Assembly (NCBI RefSeq): GCF_013387485.1
Contig: NZ_JABBXB010000003.1
Location: 248,001 to 312,000, forward strand
Direction of reading: 5' to 3'
Origin: Stenotrophomonas sp. SAM-B
Lineage (GTDB): Bacteria; Pseudomonadota; Gammaproteobacteria; Xanthomonadales; Xanthomonadaceae
Length of the DNA: 64,000 nt
Within the stretch, counting starts at the first letter, position 1. Every line of letters begins with the position of its first letter. This document shows positions 33,114 through 41,181 of this stretch, one piece after another. The notes under the pieces are model-generated. The model searched no databases and had not been told where the DNA came from. It saw only the letters and a program-made list of their open reading frames with translations. The position numbers were made by a program, and so were the translations under genes.

Positions 33114-36100
33114 ATGCGCCGCATCCTTTTCCTTTCGATCGCTCTTGCCCTGCAGAGCGCTGCCGTCACCGCCACCGCGCAGGAATCGCGTGTTGCCAGC
33201 GAGGCGATTCCGGCCCAGCCGCTCGACCGTGCGCTCAATGATCTGTCGCGCCAGACCGGGCTGCAGTTCGTCTACAACGCGCAGCAGGCCGGCAACCCGC
33301 GCACCCGCGCCATGCCCGCCGGCCTGGCGCCGCAGCAGGCCCTGGAGCAGCTGCTGCACGGAACCGGCCTGCGCTATCGCTATCTCAACGACACCACGGT
33401 GACCATCGAAGCGCGCAGTGATGCCGCACCGTCGGGCACGTCCGCCGTGCCCGTCGCCACATCCGCCGTGGCGTTTGAAGCGGCAGCCGCGGGCGCTGGC
33501 GATGCCGGCCTGCAGCAGCTGGAGCGCATCGACGTGGTCGGCAGCTACAGCCGCAGCCTGGAGCAGGCCGTGGACATCAAACGCGCCACCATCGGCTTCT
33601 CCGATTCGATCGTCGCCACCGACGTGGCCGACTTTCCCGAGCAGAACCTGGCCGAAGCCCTGCAGCGCATGCCCGGCGTGACCATCGAGCGCGACAAGGG
33701 CCTGGGCAGTCGCGTCAATGTGCGTGGCCTGCCATCGGAGTACACCCATGTCTCGATCAACAACCTGGCCACCGCGTCGGGCAGCGGTGGGCGTGACATC
33801 GAGTTCGACATCTTCGCCTCGGAGATCATCCAGCAGGTGACGGTGCTGAAGTCGCCGACCGCGGCGGACGAGGAGGGCGGCATCGCCGGCTCGGTGCAGA
33901 TCTCCACCGCGCGCCCGTTCGATTACACCGGCCGCAAGCTGGTGGCGTCGGTCGAAGGCGCGCACAACTCGATCTCCGAAGAGGTCGATCCCAAGTTCTC
34001 GTTCCTGGCCAGTGATACCTGGGGTGACTGGGGTGGCCTGGTGTCCTTCGCCACCGCCAAGCGCAGCAACCGCACGGATGCGACCTCCGGGATCAACTTC
34101 CGTCCGATGTCGCGCTTCCTGGGGGCCTCCGGCACGCGCGGTACGCAGGCTGCCGCGGTGCTGGCCCGCGATGCCGGTGTGGTGGTCAAGAACCGCAACG
34201 ACACCGATGAAAGCAACCTGATCGTGTTCCAGGACAAGGTCGGTGACCGCGTGTTCGTGAACGACCAGGACAAGTGGGGCGCCACCGCCTCGCTGCAGTA
34301 CAAGCCGAGCAGCCGCTTCAGCCTGACCTTCGATGCGATGCTCGGCGGCTACGACACCACCGAAGACGAGTACGACGCAGCCGCGTATTCCGCCTCCAGC
34401 CGCAGCACGCTGGAGACCATCCATGACTACGACGCCAGCACGCTGTCGCAGTACGGCATCGTGGTGCTGCGCGATGTGTCCTACACCGCCACCCAGCACG
34501 AAATGCTGAGCAAGGAGCGGATCAACAAGACCGATTTCAGCCAGTACAGCATGGCGATGGATTGGAAGGGCGATACCTGGGGTGTGGATGCGATGGTCGG
34601 CTATTCCGGCGCCGACAAGACCCTGGATGCCAGCAACCTCAAGCACGTGGCCTACGCGCCCTCGCGGACCCGCTGGACCGGCAAGAGTGGCGAGACGATT
34701 CCCAGCGCCAACCCGGCCAGCATCGACATGTACAACGCTTCGGACAAGTACCTGTTCGAGGCCTATGAAACCACGCTGGAGAAGGTCAGCGATGACAAGT
34801 ACGCCGCCCAGGTGGATGTGAACAAGGCGCTGGAACTGGCCTTCCTGCCGGCCCTGCGCAGCGTCCAGTTCGGTGCGCGCTACACCGACAAATCCAAGCA
34901 GCGCGAGTACGGCGAAGCCAAGATCTACGGGCCGGATGCGGGCAACAACAGCTGGGTCAACAAGCGCACCCTGGCCGACAGCCCGCTGCAGTCGATCGGC
35001 GACATCGTGCCCGGGGGTGGCTACTCGGTGAAGGACCTGGACTGGAAGATGGTCTCCAACGACTACGCACGCAGTGCCTTCCGCTATCCGGGCTTCGCGA
35101 CGCCGTTTGATCCGGGCCAGTACTACCGGGTCGATGAGAACGTGACCAGCCTCTACGCGATGACCGACATCGGCTTCGATGTGGGCCGCGTGCCGGTCTC
35201 GATCAACGCGGGCGTGCGCTATGTGGATACCTCGGTGCAGTCCTCCGGCTTCCACCCGGTCCAGCGGGCAGACGGTACCACCGGCTATACCGACACGCCT
35301 GTCTCGCGCAAAGGCAGCTACAACGATCTGCTGCCGAGCCTGAATGCCACCGCCGAACTCGCCGAAGGCCTGGTGCTGCGTGGCGCGGCCTCCAAGACCT
35401 TCATCCGCCCGGCGTTGACCGACATCGCCTACAAGCGCACCGCCAGCTGGAGCTCGTTCCGCTTCACCGATGGCAACCCGGATCTGCAGCCTACCTATGC
35501 CAAGCAGTGGGAGCTGGGGCTGGAGAAGTACCTGGACAACGGTGGCCTGCTCGCGACCTCGTACTTCCACAAGAAGATCGACGGCGTGGTGATCAATGCG
35601 CTGACCGGCGTGGTGCCGGATGTGGCGGTCTACAACGCCAACGGCTCGCTCAACGGCACCTATGATTTCGATGTCTACCAGCCGATCAATGCCGACGGAA
35701 CGTACGTAGTGAAAGGCGTCGAGCTGATCGCGCAGCTGCCGTTGAGCATGCTGCACCGTTCGCTGGAAGGCTTCGGCATCAATGCCAACTACACGATGCT
35801 GGACAGCTCGCTGGCCGGCGAATCCGACCTGGGCGTGAGCACGCCGATGCCGGGTCTTTCGGAGAAGTCATACAACGTCACCGTGTACTACGAGAACGCG
35901 CGCTTCGACGCGCGCGTGTCGTACAACCACAAGGGCGAGTATGTCGAATCGATCGGCTACAACATGTACCCGATCTGGCGCGATGACTACGGCCAGGTGG
36001 ACGTGTCGATCGGCTATCGCCTCACCGACAGCATCAAACTCAGCCTGAAGGGCATCAACCTGACCAACCAGGCGACCACCGGCTACACGATGGATCCCGC

Positions 36101-36164
36101 CTTCCCGACGATGTACGAACGCTCCGGCCGCCGCATCAGTCTCGGCCTGCGCGCGGACTTCTGA
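33114..36164 (+). CDS. TonB-dependent receptor with N-terminal STN signalling domain
   Basis: A 1016-aa outer-membrane receptor. Signal peptide (MRRILFLSIALALQSAAVTATAQ), STN domain (about residues 30-100: IPAQPLDRALNDLSRQTGLQF), plug domain (about 150-290: DFPEQNLAEALQRMPGVTIERD) and a 22-strand barrel ending in ISLGLRADF with terminal Phe. It is the outer component of the sigma-FecR system just upstream, so its ligand induces its own expression. The plug sequence is of the TIGR01782 type common for carbohydrate or large-ligand receptors in Xanthomonadales. The next gene, a secreted phosphoesterase, hints at a phosphate-bearing substrate. Confidence 0.93.
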   Translation: MRRILFLSIALALQSAAVTATAQESRVASEAIPAQPLDRALNDLSRQTGLQFVYNAQQAGNPRTRAMPAGLAPQQALEQLLHGTGLRYRYLNDTTVTIEARSDAAPSGTSAVPVATSAVAFEAAAAGAGDAGLQQLERIDVVGSYSRSLEQAVDIKRATIGFSDSIVATDVADFPEQNLAEALQRMPGVTIERDKGLGSRVNVRGLPSEYTHVSINNLATASGSGGRDIEFDIFASEIIQQVTVLKSPTAADEEGGIAGSVQISTARPFDYTGRKLVASVEGAHNSISEEVDPKFSFLASDTWGDWGGLVSFATAKRSNRTDATSGINFRPMSRFLGASGTRGTQAAAVLARDAGVVVKNRNDTDESNLIVFQDKVGDRVFVNDQDKWGATASLQYKPSSRFSLTFDAMLGGYDTTEDEYDAAAYSASSRSTLETIHDYDASTLSQYGIVVLRDVSYTATQHEMLSKERINKTDFSQYSMAMDWKGDTWGVDAMVGYSGADKTLDASNLKHVAYAPSRTRWTGKSGETIPSANPASIDMYNASDKYLFEAYETTLEKVSDDKYAAQVDVNKALELAFLPALRSVQFGARYTDKSKQREYGEAKIYGPDAGNNSWVNKRTLADSPLQSIGDIVPGGGYSVKDLDWKMVSNDYARSAFRYPGFATPFDPGQYYRVDENVTSLYAMTDIGFDVGRVPVSINAGVRYVDTSVQSSGFHPVQRADGTTGYTDTPVSRKGSYNDLLPSLNATAELAEGLVLRGAASKTFIRPALTDIAYKRTASWSSFRFTDGNPDLQPTYAKQWELGLEKYLDNGGLLATSYFHKKIDGVVINALTGVVPDVAVYNANGSLNGTYDFDVYQPINADGTYVVKGVELIAQLPLSMLHRSLEGFGINANYTMLDSSLAGESDLGVSTPMPGLSEKSYNVTVYYENARFDARVSYNHKGEYVESIGYNMYPIWRDDYGQVDVSIGYRLTDSIKLSLKGINLTNQATTGYTMDPAFPTMYERSGRRISLGLRADF

Positions 36165-36240
36165 GCCGCCCGCTTCGCGGTGCATCCGGAGGCGCGTACG
36201 CGTGCCCCGGATGCGGCCGCCCGTTTGTGAGGAATACTTG

Positions 36241-37623
36241 ATGCGACATTTCTTTTTCCTGCCGCTTGTGGCCGTGCTGGGGTGGCCGGTGGTCGCCCAG
36301 GCGGCGGATGACGATGCCGGCCGCAGCTGGCAGGCCGGTGATCACCATGTCCACAGCGAGTGGAGCGTGGACTGGGATCGCAGCACCCTGCCGCCGACGC
36401 CGATCCGTGGCGGCGACTCGTCCTACACCCGCACCCATAACGCCCGGCAGGCGCTCGCCAATGGGCTGACATGGATAGTGCATACCGATCACGGCGGGCC
36501 CGGGCATTCCGCGGTCACCCGGGACCATGCGTGGCCGGCGCTGCTGGATGCGCGGCGCGAGGTGCCCGGGCTGATCCAGTTCAACGGGATGGAATTCGAC
36601 GTGCCGGCGGGCGAACACGCTTCGCTGATCATCGTCCCGGGCCCGGACGAGCGCGATCAGCTGGTCGCGATCGAACGCGGGTACAGTCGCAGCGAGCCGC
36701 TGCAGGGCAGCCGTGATGATGGGCAGACGATGCTCGATGCACTGGCCCACATGCGGGCGCTGCCGGCGCCCCCGTTGATGTTCATCAATCACCCCTCGCG
36801 CACCGCCACGGCGATGGGCCGGTGGGGCGATGTCGAGCCCGATGAACTGCGGGCGTGGCATGGCGCCGCACCGCAGGTCCTGGTCGGCATGGAAGGCGCG
36901 CCGGGCCATCAGGCCACCCGTGTCCATCGTGGCCTGTATCGCAATGCCGATGCACCGACACTGGGCGGCTTCGACCAGATGACCGCGACGGTGGGCGGGA
37001 CCTGGGACACGCTGCTCGCCGAAGGCCACCGCTTCTGGATCACGGCCAGCTCGGATTCGCACGTCAATCAGCGCGACGGCGGCAGCGATTTCGATCCCGG
37101 CCAGTACAGCAAGACCCATGTCTGGGCGCGGCGTGACGCCGAGGACATTCTCGATGGCCTTCGCCACGGGCGGATGTTCGCGGTGACCGGTGATCTGATC
37201 GATGCGCTGGAGCTGCGGGTGAGTGCGGACGGTCACGATGCACGCACTGCAACGATGGGTGGCACGCTGTCGCTGTCCCCTGGGGCGTCCATGCGCGTGG
37301 AACTGCGGGTGCGTGTACCGGCCTCAGCCAATCACGCTGGGCGGCACCCGGTGCTGGATCACGTCGAATTGATCGTAGGCGGCCCCGGCAGTGGAAATGG
37401 GCCTGTGATGCAAACGCGTGTGTTCGGCGCCAGCGACTGGCAGGTGGACGGCGCATGGCGCTCGGTGTCCTGGGTGTTGCCGGTCCCCGCCCGGGGCGGT
37501 TTCGTCCGTGCCCGCGGCAGTAGCACTGCGGAGCTGACGCCGCTGCCCGATGTGCCAGGCGAAGATCCCTGGCAAGACCTGTGGTTCTATTCCAATCCCG
37601 TCTTTGTGGAGGCCGTGCTCTGA
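36241..37623 (+). CDS. secreted PHP-domain phosphoesterase
   Basis: A 460-aa exported protein: signal peptide (MRHFFFLPLVAVLGWPVVAQA), then a PHP metallophosphoesterase fold with metal-binding motifs DHHVHSEWS (about residue 39), IVHTDHGG (about 79), NGMEFD (about 118), FINHPSRT (about 182) and ASSDSH (about 275). PHP enzymes hydrolyse phosphoesters using two or three metal ions. A C-terminal beta domain (about 330-460) may bind substrate. The start has GAGG upstream and lies 76 bp after the receptor gene in the same direction, so the two are probably one operon that frees and imports an organophosphate or phosphorylated glycan. Confidence 0.85.
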   Translation: MRHFFFLPLVAVLGWPVVAQAADDDAGRSWQAGDHHVHSEWSVDWDRSTLPPTPIRGGDSSYTRTHNARQALANGLTWIVHTDHGGPGHSAVTRDHAWPALLDARREVPGLIQFNGMEFDVPAGEHASLIIVPGPDERDQLVAIERGYSRSEPLQGSRDDGQTMLDALAHMRALPAPPLMFINHPSRTATAMGRWGDVEPDELRAWHGAAPQVLVGMEGAPGHQATRVHRGLYRNADAPTLGGFDQMTATVGGTWDTLLAEGHRFWITASSDSHVNQRDGGSDFDPGQYSKTHVWARRDAEDILDGLRHGRMFAVTGDLIDALELRVSADGHDARTATMGGTLSLSPGASMRVELRVRVPASANHAGRHPVLDHVELIVGGPGSGNGPVMQTRVFGASDWQVDGAWRSVSWVLPVPARGGFVRARGSSTAELTPLPDVPGEDPWQDLWFYSNPVFVEAVL

Positions 37624-37742
37624 GCGGACCCCGCTTGAGAGGCAAACTTCACGCCGTTCAGCCGACGCGTTCACGAAGGTGAGACAGCCCGCTGGCTACC
37701 GTGGAGTCCTGTCATTCAACCCGATTCGGGGAAAGGATCATC

Positions 37743-37916
37743 ATGATCAAGTGGGCCATCATTTTTGCCGTCATCGGCCTGATCGCCGGTGCCCTCGGTT
37801 TTGCCGGCATCGGCGGCGCTGCGATCGGCATCGCCAAGTTCCTGTTCTGGGCCGGCATCATCATCGCCGTGGTGCTGTTCGTGCTGGGCATGACGATCGC
37901 CAAGAAGGTGACCTGA
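37743..37916 (+). CDS. DUF1328 family small membrane protein
   Basis: A 57-aa protein with two hydrophobic helices (MIKWAIIFAVIGLIAGALGF and AKFLFWAGIIIAVVLFVLG) around a GIGGAAIGI turn, the signature of DUF1328 (YtjA-like) proteins. A ribosome site (AAAGGA) lies 7 bases upstream. Members are often stress-induced inner-membrane proteins; the precise role is unknown. It is followed by a strong terminator. Confidence 0.92.
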   Translation: MIKWAIIFAVIGLIAGALGFAGIGGAAIGIAKFLFWAGIIIAVVLFVLGMTIAKKVT

Positions 37917-37948
37917 CCCGTCGCGTAAACACGCGGCGGTTCCACACC

Positions 37949-37980
37949 AAGGCCTGCGCGGCATCGCGCAGGCCTTTTTC
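37949..37980 (+). terminator. intrinsic terminator
   Basis: A 12-bp perfect stem AAGGCCTGCGCG (37949-37960) / CGCGCAGGCCTT (37965-37976), loop GCAT, followed by TTTTT. It ends the DUF1328 transcript. Confidence 0.9.
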
Positions 37981-38010
37981 GTTGGCGAGGCAGCACGCGC
38001 CCCGCAAGTC

Positions 38011-38781
38011 TCAGTTGAAGTACACCGACACGCCCAGCCCGGCCTGGGTATCCGGGCTGTCGTCGTCCAGCCCCACATCGAAGGACGCATCGAGCTGCAC
38101 GGTCGGGCTCGCCATCCAGGTGATCCCTGCGCCTGCGATCCTGCTCGAGGGCTCGCCGTCCGTATGGGTGAAGCCCGCTTCCAGATAGGTGCTGACCGTG
38201 TCGGTGGCGGCGAAACTCAGGCTGGGCGCCCAGGTGACGCTGTCCTCGCTGCCGCCGCGGGTCACGTTGGCGTAGAGCGCGCCGGTCCAGCGGTCGCTGA
38301 CCTCGTACTCATAGCTGGCACCCAGCGCGTACTGCGTCGCGCCCTCGCTGAAGTCGCGTGAGCCGGTGGCAAAGGTGGTGGTGGCCAGCAGGGCCACGGC
38401 GTGCCTGTCCGATGGCAGGGGCAGGGCGACTTTGAGGCCGATGCCGAGATCCCCAGCCCCACGGCTGCGCGCAGCCGGCGCATCGCGCGGCGCCACGCGC
38501 AGGTGGTTCCAGGGCGAAGTGAAGGCCTGCAGCTCAACGTGGCTGGACACGCCGATCCGCAGGGCGAGGTCGGCACTGTACTGCGTGCTCAGCACCCCGT
38601 CCGCGTCGCGGTCGCGGCTGAAGCTGGGCAGTCCCGCCTCCAGCGCTACGCCACCGCGGGGCAGCGTCGAAGCCGCAAACCCGATGCCCGGGCGATCGAA
38701 GGCCAGCTCGGGTGGCGCATCCTCCTGCGCGGACGCGGCAGTGGAAAACACCAGGGACAGCAGCAGCGCTGTACATCGCAT
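38011..38781 (-). CDS. outer-membrane beta-barrel, MetA-pathway phenol-degradation transporter-like
   Basis: A 256-aa exported protein: signal peptide (MRCTALLLSLVFSTAASAQ), then alternating beta strands (ADLALRIGVSSHVELQAFTS, GDLGIGLKVALPLP) ending in LGVSVYFN. This pattern fits the 'transporter/MetA-pathway of phenol degradation' outer-membrane family (PF13557). The function of most members is unproven. GGGAG lies upstream of the ATG, and a 10-bp hairpin (38813-38837) lies in its leader. Confidence 0.8.
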   Translation of the reverse strand: MRCTALLLSLVFSTAASAQEDAPPELAFDRPGIGFAASTLPRGGVALEAGLPSFSRDRDADGVLSTQYSADLALRIGVSSHVELQAFTSPWNHLRVAPRDAPAARSRGAGDLGIGLKVALPLPSDRHAVALLATTTFATGSRDFSEGATQYALGASYEYEVSDRWTGALYANVTRGGSEDSVTWAPSLSFAATDTVSTYLEAGFTHTDGEPSSRIAGAGITWMASPTVQLDASFDVGLDDDSPDTQAGLGVSVYFN

Positions 38782-38812
38782 GGAAATACTCCCGGCCGGA
38801 CCATCACGGCAT

Positions 38813-38837
38813 CAAGGAGCAGCCAGCCTGCTCCTTG
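38813..38837 (-). promoter_or_regulatory. leader hairpin upstream of the barrel gene
   Basis: Perfect 10-bp stem CAAGGAGCAG / CTGCTCCTTG with a 5-base loop, 32 bases before the ATG at 38781. One arm contains a ribosome-site-like AGGAG. It could be an operator or a 5' UTR structure. Confidence 0.4.
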
Positions 38838-38933
38838 GCCGGAATGTAGCACGGTGATTTTCGCGCTTCTGTGCAGATCCCGGCGCAGCGTCCTGCGCCG
38901 TGGCGGCACCGCGACAGGGTGGCGCTGCAGCGG

Positions 38934-39350
38934 TCAGTGTGCCGGGCGGGTCATGGCGATGAGGGCATCGCGCATGCGCACGGTCGCTCCGTCGGGTGTC
39001 GCGTCACAGCCGAGCACGCAGGCGCGGAGCAGGAATCCATCGGCGGCGTGCCGGGCGGCGGTCAGCTGCGCATCGCGACGGTCGAGCGGATGCTCGCGCA
39101 ATACGGCATCCAGCCACGAACGCCGCGCGGTGACCCATTCGCTGTCGACGTGGTGCGGCCGGCAGTCGACGCTGATGGTGCGCCCGATGTCGAACAGCTC
39201 GGCGATGTAGGCGCGCGAAAACCGGCCGTGGGCCTGGCTGTCGCGCTCCATGCGCTGCTGGATCGCACGGTGGAGATTGGCCACGATCGCATGCGCGGCG
39301 AGGTCATCATTGGCTGCTTGCAGCAGCGAGGTATCGGTTGCGTTGTGCAT
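38934..39350 (-). CDS. hypothetical protein, last gene of the mipA cluster
   Basis: A 138-aa, mostly helical protein (MHNATDTSLLQAANDDLAAHAIVANLHRAI at the start, an R-R-x-W-L-D-A-V-L segment midway) with two cysteines near residues 110-115. There are no signal peptide or membrane segments. It lies 38 bp after the DUF2384-like gene in the same direction. It does not show the motifs of the RES-domain toxins that normally partner DUF2384 antitoxins. Function unknown. Confidence 0.6.
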   Translation of the reverse strand: MHNATDTSLLQAANDDLAAHAIVANLHRAIQQRMERDSQAHGRFSRAYIAELFDIGRTISVDCRPHHVDSEWVTARRSWLDAVLREHPLDRRDAQLTAARHAADGFLLRACVLGCDATPDGATVRMRDALIAMTRPAH

Positions 39351-39388
39351 TCGCGCCTCCAGGACACCGGTGGGGGAAAAACGAGGAA

Positions 39389-39601
39389 TCAGCCGCGCGG
39401 CAGGACGGGATCACCCTGCTGCAGCAGGGTGTCCAGCAGTGCGACGACGCGCTCGCCCTGGCCCTCGCAGGCCAGTTCGAACGTGGTCTGCCCGTCGAGT
39501 GCGGGCAGCGGGGAATGCAGAATCCATTCAAGAACGGCGGCGCGGTCCGGCTCGATCTGCAGGGCCAGATCCGCGACACGACGTACGATTCCCTGACGCA
39601 T
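39389..39601 (-). CDS. DUF2384/MbcA-ParS-Xre-type toxin-binding domain protein (short)
   Basis: A 70-aa protein whose C-terminal 45 residues (VLEWILHSPLPALDGQTTFE, then LACEGQGERVVALLDTLLQQG) match the DUF2384 domain found at the C-terminus of Xre/MbcA/ParS antitoxins. There, the ALxGKTPxEL core and the following GxxxVxxLLxxIxxG helix bind the toxin. Full antitoxins are about 120-160 aa and have an N-terminal DNA-binding part, which is missing here. The ATG lies two bases after the stop of the MipA gene, so it is co-translated with an outer-membrane protein gene, an unusual setting. Confidence 0.7.
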   Translation of the reverse strand: MRQGIVRRVADLALQIEPDRAAVLEWILHSPLPALDGQTTFELACEGQGERVVALLDTLLQQGDPVLPRG

Positions 39602-39603
39602 GA

Positions 39604-40392
39604 TCAGAATCCGTAACTGAGGGAGAGGGCGGCGGTATCCATGTGGTCGCCACGGGTCATCGGGCTGTCACGCATGGCATCGGCCAGCGACGTGCGTCGG
39701 ATCGAGGCGGTGGCGGTCCAGCGCGGCCCCAGCGGCATCACCGCGGCGATGTCCAGGTAGGGCGACACGCCGCTGCCGGCCGAGTAGCGCGCCAGGCCGC
39801 TGCGGGCGGCTTCGCGTTCGCTGACACCGAAGTAGTAGTCGTTCAGATCTGCGCTGGCGTAGTTCACGCCCACCGCAGGCATGAAGGTCACGCGGCCGGC
39901 CGGGATCGGGTAGGCATAGCGGGCGTCGGCCGAGAAGCCGCCGCCGTGCCCGGTCACTTCTGCCTGCGCATTGGCCTGCAGCACGCCCCATTCGGCCTGG
40001 TGCCGCCAGGAGACGCCGAGCATGCCGGACAGGCTGCGGTTGTCGAGCTGGCGCAGCTGCGGGTCGTGGCTGTCGCGGCGCTTGAAGCGCATCACGTAGG
40101 GCGAGGCGGTCAGGGCCAGCTCGGACTGCGCCGTCTGGTGCAGGCGATAGCCCACGCTGCCCCCGCGGAAGAAGAACGAACGGCCTTCCCAGCTCACGAT
40201 CGGGGCGGCCAGACGATCGGTGTCATAGCCGGCGTAGGGGGTCTTGAGCGCGACGACGGCAATGCCGACGCTGCTTTTCCTGCCCGTCTCGGGGGCATCG
40301 GCTGCCTGGGCGGCCGTAGCGGTGAACGCACTGGCCAGGGCCAGGCCAGTCAGGGTGGGAAGCGGACGCGAAAAACGAAAACGGACGTGCAT
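39604..40392 (-). CDS. MipA/OmpV family outer-membrane protein
   Basis: A 262-aa exported protein: signal peptide (MHVRFRFSRPLPTLTGLALA...AAQA), then strands typical of MipA/OmpV barrels (SWEGRSFFFRGGSVGYRL, later ATASIRRTSLADAM) and a C-terminal LSLSYGF with terminal Phe. An in-frame ATG at 40425 would add 11 residues. Family members take part in outer-membrane adaptation or scaffolding of murein enzymes. It is divergent from a response regulator, which may control it. Confidence 0.9.
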   Translation of the reverse strand: MHVRFRFSRPLPTLTGLALASAFTATAAQAADAPETGRKSSVGIAVVALKTPYAGYDTDRLAAPIVSWEGRSFFFRGGSVGYRLHQTAQSELALTASPYVMRFKRRDSHDPQLRQLDNRSLSGMLGVSWRHQAEWGVLQANAQAEVTGHGGGFSADARYAYPIPAGRVTFMPAVGVNYASADLNDYYFGVSEREAARSGLARYSAGSGVSPYLDIAAVMPLGPRWTATASIRRTSLADAMRDSPMTRGDHMDTAALSLSYGF

Positions 40393-40506
40393 GGACCTGC
40401 CGAGGGGGAACAACCGGAGTGTCATGGTGGGCGCCCTACATTGTCGGAACGTTACGTCCGGCTGCGCGGTACCATCGCCTCCTTCGTACCCGCAGGCACC
40501 GCTCCC

Positions 40507-41181
40507 ATGCGCCTTCTTCTCCTGGAGGATGATCCGGAAATGGCCAGCGCGATCCAGGTCAGCCTGGCGCGCCACGGCATGGTGGTCGACGTGGTCGGCA
40601 CGATGGCGCAGGCCGATGAAGCGCTCAAGGCCGGCGTCCACCAGATCCTGCTGCTGGACCGGCAGCTGCCTGATGGCGATGGCGCCAGCTTCGTCCGCAT
40701 CGCGCGCGAGCACGTGCCGAACCTGCCGGTGATCATGCTGACCGCGCGCGCGTCGGTGGCCGACCGGGTCACCGGGCTGGACGTCGGCGCGGACGATTAC
40801 CTGACCAAGCCGTTCGCCGTCGAAGAGCTGCTCGCGCGGATCCGCGCGATCTCGCGGCGGCCCTCGCAGATCACCTTGCCGGTGTTGTCGCTGGGCCGGC
40901 TGCAGTTCGATTTCGTCTCGCGCGAGGCGCGCGTGTCCGAGGTGCTGCTGGCGCTGCCGCGACGGCAGCTGCTGGTGCTGGAGGCGCTGGCGCTGCGCCA
41001 GGGGCGCACGGTGGGGCGCGCTTCATTGCTGGAGGCCGTGTACGGGTTCGACGACGCGATCCAGTCCAACGCGCTGGACGCGCATGTCTCCAAGCTGCGC
41101 AAGGCGCTGCTGGAAGCGGATGCGGGCGTGGAGATCCACGTCATGCGCGGGATTGGTTATCTGCTCAAGGACACGCTGTGA
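40507..41181 (+). CDS. OmpR-family response regulator
   Basis: A 224-aa regulator. Receiver domain: acidic pocket E7-D8-D9, phospho-acceptor Asp51 (LLLDRQLPDGDG), Thr79 and Lys101 (DYLTKPF). C-terminal winged helix about residues 125-222 (LDAHVSKLRKALLE, IHVMRGIGYLL). The ATG at 40507 is the natural start; the frame runs open far upstream through the antisense of mipA. It is coupled to the sensor kinase (GTGA) and divergent from mipA, its likely target. Confidence 0.95.
   Translation: MRLLLLEDDPEMASAIQVSLARHGMVVDVVGTMAQADEALKAGVHQILLLDRQLPDGDGASFVRIAREHVPNLPVIMLTARASVADRVTGLDVGADDYLTKPFAVEELLARIRAISRRPSQITLPVLSLGRLQFDFVSREARVSEVLLALPRRQLLVLEALALRQGRTVGRASLLEAVYGFDDAIQSNALDAHVSKLRKALLEADAGVEIHVMRGIGYLLKDTL

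Noticed and set aside
33087..35756. 889-aa minus-strand frame
   Set aside because: It is a complete shadow of the TonB receptor; His/Val/Gly-rich composition is that of antisense high-GC sequence.
39643..40506. N-terminal extension of the response regulator
   Set aside because: The frame is open, but the sequence before ATG 40507 is antisense to mipA and the receiver domain begins exactly at that ATG.
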